Shown here one piece after another: positions 22,707-31,300 of a stretch of 64,000 nucleotides of DNA. Under the pieces are notes generated by a model. That model worked only from the letters and a program-made list of their open reading frames with translations, was not told where the DNA came from and did no database searches. The position numbers and the translations under genes were made by a program. Source of the DNA: Symbiodinium natans (lineage: Eukaryota > Sar > Dinophyceae > Suessiales > Symbiodiniaceae); assembly GCA_905221605.1 (NCBI GenBank), contig CAJNDS010000225.1, positions 266,001-330,000 of the forward strand, written 5' to 3'. The stretch's first letter is position 1. Every line of letters starts with the position of its first letter.

Positions 22707-23527
22707 GACTAGGGCAAGGCGGGCTTGTCACAGCCGTCCTTAGGTGGCCTTTGGTTGTTGAGCTCACGCTCCAAGCAAGGAACCTGCAGCGCAAGGAAGC
22801 CAGGGCTGTAGGAGAGGCTTGGGCAGGCATCAAGGCTATCTGGGCGGTGCGGCCACGCCTTTGGCGCACGCAGCAAGGCCACTTGGAAGTGGCCGAGGCT
22901 TGTCCGGAACTCAAGAAGGATTTTCCGGAGCCTCCCCTGCGAGGTTTTGGGATCGTAGGGAAGCAGGCATTGGGGGCGGAGGTTCTGCGGTCCTTGAGGC
23001 TGGACGCGGTTCGTTCCATTGATGATGCCAGCATTAGAGGGATGCTGGACGAACCGTCACGACCCCTCTGGGACCATGAGGGTCTGTGCATCTGCGGCAA
23101 GCGGACCTACCTGTTTTCTCGCTGCCCCGCCTGCATCGAGAAAGAGGCAGTCGATATCTCGGTAGAGATAGCCGAGCGGGAGGAGCCCGAACCTCCGCTT
23201 GAGGGCGACCTTGAGGCCCATGAGGTGGGCCTAGAGGTCAACTCCGTCCTTGCAACTTTGGATAGGACAGGAGGTTTGGTTAGGGTTAGGTCCTCAACCA
23301 TCCAGCAATGGGCGGTAGGGTTTAGGACTACGCCCAAAGATGCTCCAGTTCCCACTGCATATGGCATGCTGAGTGGGAAGATATGGAAGAAGAGCCATTC
23401 CATGAAGCTCAGCCTCGGCTCCCAGCACAAGGATCTTTCCAAGTGGGGCGATGTGAAGCCTTACTGGACCACATGGGTGGTTAGAGAAGATGGTGCTGTG
23501 GTGGCGGGGCACAACTGCTCGCCCTGA
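22691..23527 (+). CDS. Retroelement pol linker with a CxC...CxxC motif
   Basis: This frame continues the previous segment (FLVGLGQGGLVTAVLRWPLV just after the break) and reads to TGA at 23525. A four-cysteine motif, CICGKRTYLFSRCPAC (about 23088-23135), could bind zinc. I recognise no enzyme in it. It lies between RNase H and integrase, where Ty3/gypsy elements have a short linker, but is much longer. The next frame opens at once at 23530, so this too looks like a piece of one polyprotein split by a one-base change. Confidence 0.6.
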   Translation, partial: PQFLVGLGQGGLVTAVLRWPLVVELTLQARNLQRKEARAVGEAWAGIKAIWAVRPRLWRTQQGHLEVAEACPELKKDFPEPPLRGFGIVGKQALGAEVLRSLRLDAVRSIDDASIRGMLDEPSRPLWDHEGLCICGKRTYLFSRCPACIEKEAVDISVEIAEREEPEPPLEGDLEAHEVGLEVNSVLATLDRTGGLVRVRSSTIQQWAVGFRTTPKDAPVPTAYGMLSGKIWKKSHSMKLSLGSQHKDLSKWGDVKPYWTTWVVREDGAVVAGHNCSP

Positions 23528-23529
23528 AT

Positions 23530-26500
23530 GTGGTTCAGGGCGACATTGTCGTGCACTGGTCGTCAGTGGTGAACTGGCACGGCCACAGACATGTCGTGAA
23601 TGAGCAGTGTGAAGTGCTCTGGAGGTCTAATGGTAAAGAGGTTGCCTTAGACCCCTCCTTCGGCAAGCTGATAGCCCTTGTGGGTAGGGTTACTCAGGTC
23701 ATTGGCTGGCGGGCAACCGGAGAAGCTTCGGATCCCCGCAGGTCTACCCTGCAGGCGTCAAGGGTCCTTGCTCAATTCTCTTCGTCCAACGAGGGCGTAG
23801 AAGGGCATTGGACCGCGGGCGCTATCAGTCGCGGGAAGAATGCCAATGAGTGCAAGCTGAAGGGTAGAGTTTTGGCGTTTATGGGTGAAGAGCACAAGGG
23901 CCCTGCAGTGGTTCTAGAGCTCGTTAGCCATAGCCCCATCCTGTGCATTTGGGACCATTCCTCAACCAAGGTCAAGGTCGAGTTTAAGGGCGGTGTTCCG
24001 TCTTTAAGCCTGATCGCGGGGGAGGACGAAAATCGTCGTGAACAGCTTGCGGTCGAGGCAAGGGACGCGGCGAACATTTCGGAGTTCCGAGTCACGGGAT
24101 CCCTTCGTACGGCGTGGTACGAGGGTCAGCGGCGCGATCCCTCATTGGCGGGCTCGATTCGCAAGCCAGAGCCGCCAATGGAGATATCCGGAGACGGGTT
24201 GCTTGAGCGCGAGGTGACCCTCAGGACGGGTCAAACCGTCGTTGTCCCAGTGGTTCCCAACGGGGCTGCGGGCGCGAATGGAGTGACCTGGCGCCGCGCT
24301 TGCTACAATTCAGTCCACTGCGGAGTCCTTGGGGCCCATAGGTCCGCTGAGGTTACCATCAAGCTGCTAGAGAGGGCAGTCTGGTGGCCCGACTTAGAGA
24401 AAGATGTGCGGACCTGGGTCGCCAAATGTCTCGCTTGCATTAAAGGCCGCTCTCGACCGACGAAGGTTGAGGCTCGTGCGGTCAAATGTGGCGCCGAGAC
24501 ATGCTGGCAGGAAGTCAGCGTGGACTGTGAAGGTCCGAACCGAGAGGACAGGGAGGGGCATAGGTACTCGCTTACGTACTTCGATTGCCTCAGTCATGCT
24601 GTCCTCCTCGAGCCGATGAGGTCTCTGACTCATGCTGAAGTCAGGAGGGCGTTCGTGCGCTGTGTGCTTCGCAGCAGGACGATCCCGAGCCTCATCAGGT
24701 CGGATAGAGGGCCAGAGTTCAAGAATGCGCTCATGGCAGAACTCAGCGCTATGCTTGGGACCGAGTGGCGGTTCAGCGCGCCCTTGCGGCCTTGTGAGTT
24801 GGGCGCAAACGAGCGAGTCCACCAAGAAGTTCAAAAGGTGCTGGGGGCGGTCGTCAGACAAGTCGGCGCCTCCCTTTCCGAAGCTTGGTCGGATTGGCTC
24901 GTGGTGGCGGAGTACGTCATAGATAACACTCCGGGACCCCACGGGTATACCCCGAGGGACCTAGAGCGGAGCTGGTCGCTCGCTCTACCACTTGAAAAGG
25001 ACGTCCTGCGAGACGCCTTGCAGTTTGAACCCATCTCTGATTGGGCTCGGAGCCAGTTTAAGCAGTTCTCGGAACTAGCTGCTGCGGTCCGAGAGCACTG
25101 GACGCGGTCTTCAGAAGCGCGGGCGAAACTTGCAAATCGCCATAGGCGCACTGTGGACCTTAAGCCAGGCGACCGAGTGGTCTGGAACGCTCCGAGGGCC
25201 CGTTCAGAGGGGGCGGGGCGTGTGCCTTGGAAACCGGGTCTGACCGGCCCCTGGCGCGTGTTGGAAGTCAAGGGCCACAGGCTCACCTTGGAGCCCGTGT
25301 CGATGGAGTCGGGGGGTACTTCTTCCGCCCGGCGCGGCCCGATGGAGGCGCACGCAGAAGACTGCATTCTTGTTCCTGCGGATGCAGATGGCGCGGAATC
25401 CCGCGAGCCGGTCGTCTTTGAGGACGATGGAACCGGCGGGGACGGCTCGTCTCGCCCCAGCTTAGGGCAACAGGTTCAAGGCGACGCCAAGCAAGTGGAG
25501 TTCACGCTGACCAGGCGCGGGAGGGACTTCGTCCTCCGCCTTGGCGACCGCATTGCCTATCGGGGTGTAGGTGGAGGCCCTAAGGTGTGCAGGTTAGGAC
25601 GGGTCACGCAGGTAGATGCTGCCCGTGCGCAGGTCGGCGTGCACCGCTATCTCCCCGACGCCAGCGGGGTTCGCGTCAAATGGCGGCTTGCATACATCGC
25701 CGAGGACGGTGCGCTCACGCTTTCAGAGGGGACTCGTCCGGCCCACGAAGCGGTTTCCGTCAGGGAGATCATTTCCAAGATCGACCTGAACCGCGACGGC
25801 GTGCTTGCTGCAGCCTCGGCCAGAAAGTTGGACAAGGGGGCGTACTCGTTGCAGGACAGGACGCTCGAGAGAGCGTCTCGCACCAGCACGGGTGTGCTCT
25901 CGATCCGAGAGGCCCTCGCGGACCTCTTGGTCGCGGAACCCCGCGTGTTGCAGCCTAGGGCTTCCCCAGAGTCGGGTGCTGTCGAGAGTTGGTTCCGGCA
26001 GTATTTCCTTGGAGGGGTTGCCGATGTCTTAGAGGTTGCTTGGGGTGACGCGGTCGTCTCCGACGCGGCTAGGAGGCACGGGTACAGGGTTGTTCCCGCT
26101 TTTGCGCAAGGCAAGCAGGCCTACGGGATCACCTGGAACCTGGCCACAGAAGAGCACTTAGAGGCTATTAGCGGCGCTGTTTTGCGCACAGAGCCGAAGG
26201 TGCTCGTGATTGGGCTCGAGGGCAAGAATGTGCCCCGGGCTTTCCTCCAGCTAGTCGTCCGGTGTGCGCAGGAACGCACGCGCGCGGGCGCCCACGTCGC
26301 GCTGCATTTGCAGGCACAAAAAGGCGAGTGGGAACCCTGGCGGCTAGAGGAGTGGGGCGCCTTGTTTGGGACGCTCGCAGAGCCACGCTGGCCTTGGGCC
26401 TTCGTGCGGGCTGACATATGCCAGTTCGCGCGGGCCAGTGGCCGCGGCAACCTCGTTGAGAGCGGGGCCCTGTGGCTCGCCGATTTCAGCTTAGAATCGG

Positions 26501-28053
26501 TAGGTTTGAGGTGTAGTAGGCCGGATGCGTTAGGCGCAGTGCAGCACAAGCACGTTGAGCGCGCGCAAGCCGACTACAACCTCATAGGGGCGGCTTTCTG
26601 CGCTTCGCTCCAGGACCTTGGTCTGAGGGGCGCAGAAGAGCTGTGCACCGCTGCAGTTGAAAGCTTTCCAGCCACTGCGGGTGCAGATAGCGCCGCGGCT
26701 GCGCCACAGCCTTCTCCAGTCGTTCCCCTCCCGGACGTGCGCTCGGGCGAGGACCTCACGCCAGCAGAGCGTGCGGAGCTGGATAAGGAGGTGGATAAGT
26801 ATGCCGCTGAGAAGGAAGCGTTTTGGCGAACCAAGGCGGACGCCAAGGACTGGGATTCCGTCCGGGCTGACCTTGAGGTCTATGCTCTTGCGGGCGAGAA
26901 GGTCGCGGAGGATCCTAGGCGCACCGAGGCCTATAGAGACCTCGTATGGTCGGGTTTGAAGATCGAGCCTGGACCAACCAGACCAGGGCTGACCGATGCT
27001 GACATCGCAGCCGTCAGGGAGGTCATACGGCGAAAGGCCGCTGGGTTCTGGGTGGAGGACACCACCAGGACCACGGTCAGGAAGTTCGCCCATGACTGCA
27101 TCCCCACCGGGCCGCCGGTCTCGTCCCAGCCTCACAGTCTGAGGGGCGAGTCCGCGCAATGGGTCGACGACAAGCTTGAAGAAGAATGCAAGCGGGGTCA
27201 GTTGATCCGCGGCAGCTCGGCTTGGGGATCTGCGCCGTTTCCGACCAAGGAAATGCCCAGCTACAAGCGGCATAGGAAGCGACGCTTGGTGGTTGACTAC
27301 CGCCGTGTGAATGCCCGAATTAAGCGCTCCACGTACTATTGTCGGCGGGGTAGCGATGTGCTCGCCGCCGCAGTAGGTTCGGTTTGGTATACCTTCGTGG
27401 ATGCGGTTAGTGGGTTTAATCAGATTAGGAACACCAAGCGTGCTCGCGAGGTGTTGGCCATTGTGGCAAGATCAGGGAAATATCTCCCTGTCGGCCTCAC
27501 CTTTGGCCCGATTAACGGCCCAGATGATTTCAACTTTGTGGTTGATAGGGCCTATGCCCCCGGCAGAGGTAGGCGCCTTAAGTATACTAAGGAGTGGATA
27601 GCCTACGTGGATGATCTTACTGTTAGGACGGGTAGGGTCATTGATGGGCAGTTTTTCACTGATGCCCAAGCCGAGGGGGCGGTGCGCGAAGCGTGCGCCA
27701 AGGGGGCAGTCGCGGCTCCGCAGAGCGCGTCGTCTGCTCTTGAAGCCTTAGGCGTTCGCGGTGCGCACAACACCAAGCGCGCGAACCATGACGCGGCGCG
27801 CTCAGACCAGAATCACCCCACGCGCGTTCTGATGCTCAGGATGTTGGGGCTGTTCGGGTGTTTCTGTGTTCAGGGCGGGTGTTTTTGGGGCGGGCCGTTT
27901 CCCAGGTCGCCGGTCTGCGGGCAGAAGGATTTTTCGTCGTTCGTCGCGTGCAGCTTCGTTCGTTGTCCCGCAGCCAGTGTTTTGCAAGCAGGCCTAGAGG
28001 TTCGGTCCAAGGTCGAAGCAGAAGCCGTAGAAGCCTTAGAGCCCAGACCTTAA
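23530..28053 (+). CDS. Retroelement pol segment: integrase, methyltransferase-like region, RT fingers/palm (1507 codons)
   Basis: Integrase: an H2C2-type zinc module (HCGVLGAHR near residue 263; CLACIK near 301), then the catalytic triad Asp332 (SVDCEGP), Asp392 (SDRGPEF) and Glu428 (GANERVHQEV). There are 35 residues between the second Asp and the Glu, hence DD35E. A GPY/F-like end (GLTGPWRVLEV) follows. Residues about 828-1030 resemble a degenerate SAM-dependent (C5-type) methyltransferase as found in some retroelements: DVLEVAWGDAVVSDAARRHG at motif I, but no Pro-Cys at motif IV. RT lies at the C-terminus: RRLVVDYRRVNARI, TFVDAVSGFNQI (motif A Asp near residue 1290), LTFGPINGPDDF and AYVDDL (motif C, near 1359). 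RT thus lies after integrase, while its connection and RNase H lie before it. The tail after about 27700 is low-information and overlaps the leader of the accessory frame. The segment opens with GTG directly after a frame break. Confidence 0.88.
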   Translation: MVQGDIVVHWSSVVNWHGHRHVVNEQCEVLWRSNGKEVALDPSFGKLIALVGRVTQVIGWRATGEASDPRRSTLQASRVLAQFSSSNEGVEGHWTAGAISRGKNANECKLKGRVLAFMGEEHKGPAVVLELVSHSPILCIWDHSSTKVKVEFKGGVPSLSLIAGEDENRREQLAVEARDAANISEFRVTGSLRTAWYEGQRRDPSLAGSIRKPEPPMEISGDGLLEREVTLRTGQTVVVPVVPNGAAGANGVTWRRACYNSVHCGVLGAHRSAEVTIKLLERAVWWPDLEKDVRTWVAKCLACIKGRSRPTKVEARAVKCGAETCWQEVSVDCEGPNREDREGHRYSLTYFDCLSHAVLLEPMRSLTHAEVRRAFVRCVLRSRTIPSLIRSDRGPEFKNALMAELSAMLGTEWRFSAPLRPCELGANERVHQEVQKVLGAVVRQVGASLSEAWSDWLVVAEYVIDNTPGPHGYTPRDLERSWSLALPLEKDVLRDALQFEPISDWARSQFKQFSELAAAVREHWTRSSEARAKLANRHRRTVDLKPGDRVVWNAPRARSEGAGRVPWKPGLTGPWRVLEVKGHRLTLEPVSMESGGTSSARRGPMEAHAEDCILVPADADGAESREPVVFEDDGTGGDGSSRPSLGQQVQGDAKQVEFTLTRRGRDFVLRLGDRIAYRGVGGGPKVCRLGRVTQVDAARAQVGVHRYLPDASGVRVKWRLAYIAEDGALTLSEGTRPAHEAVSVREIISKIDLNRDGVLAAASARKLDKGAYSLQDRTLERASRTSTGVLSIREALADLLVAEPRVLQPRASPESGAVESWFRQYFLGGVADVLEVAWGDAVVSDAARRHGYRVVPAFAQGKQAYGITWNLATEEHLEAISGAVLRTEPKVLVIGLEGKNVPRAFLQLVVRCAQERTRAGAHVALHLQAQKGEWEPWRLEEWGALFGTLAEPRWPWAFVRADICQFARASGRGNLVESGALWLADFSLESVGLRCSRPDALGAVQHKHVERAQADYNLIGAAFCASLQDLGLRGAEELCTAAVESFPATAGADSAAAAPQPSPVVPLPDVRSGEDLTPAERAELDKEVDKYAAEKEAFWRTKADAKDWDSVRADLEVYALAGEKVAEDPRRTEAYRDLVWSGLKIEPGPTRPGLTDADIAAVREVIRRKAAGFWVEDTTRTTVRKFAHDCIPTGPPVSSQPHSLRGESAQWVDDKLEEECKRGQLIRGSSAWGSAPFPTKEMPSYKRHRKRRLVVDYRRVNARIKRSTYYCRRGSDVLAAAVGSVWYTFVDAVSGFNQIRNTKRAREVLAIVARSGKYLPVGLTFGPINGPDDFNFVVDRAYAPGRGRRLKYTKEWIAYVDDLTVRTGRVIDGQFFTDAQAEGAVREACAKGAVAAPQSASSALEALGVRGAHNTKRANHDAARSDQNHPTRVLMLRMLGLFGCFCVQGGCFWGGPFPRSPVCGQKDFSSFVACSFVRCPAASVLQAGLEVRSKVEAEAVEALEPRP

Positions 28054-28376
28054 GGAAACTCCCCAAACCCCCGCCGCAGCGGTTCAAGTGTGTTGTAGAA
28101 CCTAGGGTAGGTAGTCCCTCCCCGCGTTCGTGCCTGTGCACTGCGCCCCGCTGCGGGTCGCGACCAGACCGCGCGGGAGCGACCAATCGGTCGCCCGGAC
28201 CTTCGTGGTCAACCACAAGGCCCCGCTGCGGGCCGTGCCCTGGCCGCGCGGGAGCGGCTACCTACCACTACTGCACACCGGCCCCTTGCAGCGGGCCGTG
28301 TCCTGGCCGCTCAAGGGCGCGTCAGGTTTCCCTCGCCCATCGGAGGTCCAGCAAAGCCGCGGGCCTCAGTGCCGCG
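28054..28376 (+). other. Spacer between pol and the accessory ORF
   Basis: GC-rich leader of about 320 bp that contains three copies of a recurring motif related to GCGGGCCGTGTCCTGGCCGC (about 28151, 28226 and 28288). The accessory frame is open through here from about 27858, but the product is Arg/Pro/Ser-rich and unlike a domain, so I start that gene at ATG 28377. Confidence 0.55.
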
Positions 28377-31300
28377 ATGGGTGGAGGAGGGTCGAAGGGC
28401 AGGGGCAAGAGCAAGAGCCCAGGCCCTAAGGGCCGGAAGGGCCCGCCCACGATTGACGACGTGCAGCGCAGGCTAGTCCGATGCATGCGGCACGGCGAAG
28501 CTGGTTGCAGAGGCCGGTTCGCTCCGGGCGGCCTCTACCCGGTTGATGAGTTGATCGAGCAACTTGGCATCACCATCAACCAGTACAACCAGGCGGTCGC
28601 GCACGACGCCAACCAGCGGAAGCCGAGGTTGGATACCTCGCACGCTGGCTTCCTGCGTGCCTTCCAAGGCCACTCGGCCGATTGCGGCCATCCTATGGGG
28701 TTCATGATGGAGGGTCTGAGTGAGACCGCCATCAACGATCTTATAGACCGGTATGGCCCGGCCATGTGGCACGGCACGGACCTGCATGTCGTGCCAAGCC
28801 TGATTCAGAACGGCTTGATCCCCGGCGGCGGGCCGGGAGGCCGCCTCGGGGTGCACTACGTCCTAGGCCACTGCCCCACGCAGTGGGAGGACGGGAGACG
28901 CGGGTTCCGCCGCGGATCGACTTGCATAGTCGAAGTCCGGCTGGCGGTCCTGCGGGACGCCGGAGTGCCTATCTATTCGGGAGCGGATGGAGTGGCTCTC
29001 ACAGGCCAGATTAGAGCCACCGGCATCTCCCGCATCTGGGCACTCCCCAAGGGCTCGCCTGTTTACTCAGTCTTGATTGCTGAGTTAGAAGTGGATCGGT
29101 TGATCCAGCATGTCGACCTAAGGAGTTTAGGCGACGCCAGTGCGGGCCCACACCCGCCTTTGGGGCGAGGACCGAAATTGGGCACGGTCCAAGCGTCCCA
29201 AGCTGCTGCGGCCAGCAGTGGCGCGGCGAGCTCCTCGACGGTTGTGCTGGCCCCTGCGGGCCGTGTCATGGCCGCGGGGGCCGCCCAACCTGTTACCCCT
29301 CCTAAGGCCGCGCCTAAGGCCAAAGGGCGACCCTCAGGGGCTCCTAAGACTTCGATCGTTCCAGCGAAGCCCAAGGTGTACCCTAGGCGCAACGTCCCTG
29401 GCCCCAATGTCCTCGAGGCCGAAGACTCGCTCGAGGAAGAGGCAGCCCAAGAAGCTGAAGGTGTCGAGGAAGATAGTTCCAGCTCGGATCTTCCCGACAC
29501 GCGGGCGCCTCCAGCCGCGGTCAAGGTGAAGGAGGACGAGGAGCCCGCTGATGGGGCCCAGGCCGAGAGCACAGAGGAAGGGTTCCTCGAGCTCGGCCAA
29601 ACGGTGGTCAGCAGCGCGAAGGAGTACCTCGCGCGGTCCGAAGCTCTTCTGAGAGCGCAGAAGCTCCAGTCGAAGATACTGGAGGTGGCGGGAACCGCGA
29701 TGGTGAAGCTAGAGAAGATCACCAAGCGTGAGGAATCCCTCAAAACACTGCGCCGAGAGGGAGAGAGTCGGGCGGCCGGGGAAGGCGCCGACGGGGAAGA
29801 GGTGTCTGACGATGGTCAGGACGCCCCCGGGGTTGCGGGGTCGAGCAGTTCCGCCAGGCCTTCAGGAGGCGGGACCGCCCAGTCCGCCCCGGCCCCAGAG
29901 GAGCCTCGCCCCAACGCTGACGGCCACTATGGATGCTCAGCTCCTGGATGCGGGCTGGCCTTTGAGTCGCTGGTGCAGTACCACTTGCATCAGGCGGCCT
30001 GCCATGGCGCCTCTCTTCCGCCCAACCTGGGGATCAGCCCCTCCGCACCTCTTGACCCTTTTCGTCAAGACTGGCGGGGACGGTTGTTCCGCCGAGGAAA
30101 GGACGGTGAGTATGGGGAGGTGCCCATGCTCCGAGTGATTCGGTACCACAAAGCCAACGGGTACGATCACTCGAAGGTCCCGCTCCTGAAGAGAGGGGAC
30201 CGAATCCAGCTTGAGGACGGGTCGCACCACATTTATGGTGGTAGTCATCCGCCGGGGTGGCTTCGCGATGACCCGGAGCTGGATCCCGCTCCAGAGAGCA
30301 GCAGTGGAGGGTCCACGCCCAAGAGCGAGCCCAAAGAGGAGGCCGAGCCGAGACCTCCGCGGGAAGCAGCTCCGCGCGGGCGGGCCCTCGAGCCGCCGAA
30401 GGGCGACGTTCAGCAACGCCTTGCGGAGCGTCGTTCCAAACGGGATTATTCGCCAGACCTGGTGACGCCTCTTGACGATCTCCATGCCCAGGAGATCGAT
30501 TCCTTCTTCGCGGGCGACCCAGCCGCGGACAGCCTTGACGTCATTCTGATGCGCGCCGAGGTTCGCACTGAGTCCCACCTCAAAGTTGGCCGGGAGGAGG
30601 AAGAGCCCCTGGTCAAGGAGGAACAGGAGGAGGAAGCTGAGGTTGTCAAAGACGAGGAGGTCTCGGTTGAGATGGAGGAGGGCACCGCGGATGAGGCGGA
30701 CGATGTCGCCCTCCCAGCCAACCGAGCCTACGTCGAAGGCCGCTTCTACCCCTACGGCAGCTGGCGGTGCTTCTTCTGCGAAGCCATTAACCCGGTCACC
30801 GAGGACCAGTGCCTCACCACGCACGCGGGCGGCCCGAACGTGGGCGCCCCGTGCGACGGCCGATGGATCAACGGGATCGACATCGGGTGGTGGGAGGTAG
30901 ATCCTCAAACCGCGCCGGAGCAATGGCGGCGGAGGTTTTCTGCCGAAGAGCTTGAAGAACAACAAGCGCGGGCAGATGCCGCGAGGCTCCTCAGCGACGA
31001 GGAACTCGCTGAAGCCCTCCAGGCGGCCGAGGAGGCGCAGGCGGCCGAGCGCGCCAAGAAGCGGGAGCGGCGCCAGGCGGAGAAGGCGGAGCGCGATGAT
31101 CACATCAGCGAGGCGCTCCGCATAGCAGGGTGGCAGTGTCCTAACTGCTATGAATGGAACCTTTCATTCAGGCAGCTGTGCTTTCGGTGCAGCACGCCTC
31201 TCCGCTTGGCAGAGGTCGTTTCCCGCGGGATCCCTGATCCGCGGCGCGGCGAAGAGAGGGACTCGGGCTCCGAAAGCAGCCAGGACGAGCTGGAGTACGA

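Noticed and set aside
29937-31103. Minus-strand frame of 388 codons (Leu/Arg-rich)
   Set aside because: Antisense shadow of the retroelement accessory ORF, open because of GC-rich codon use.
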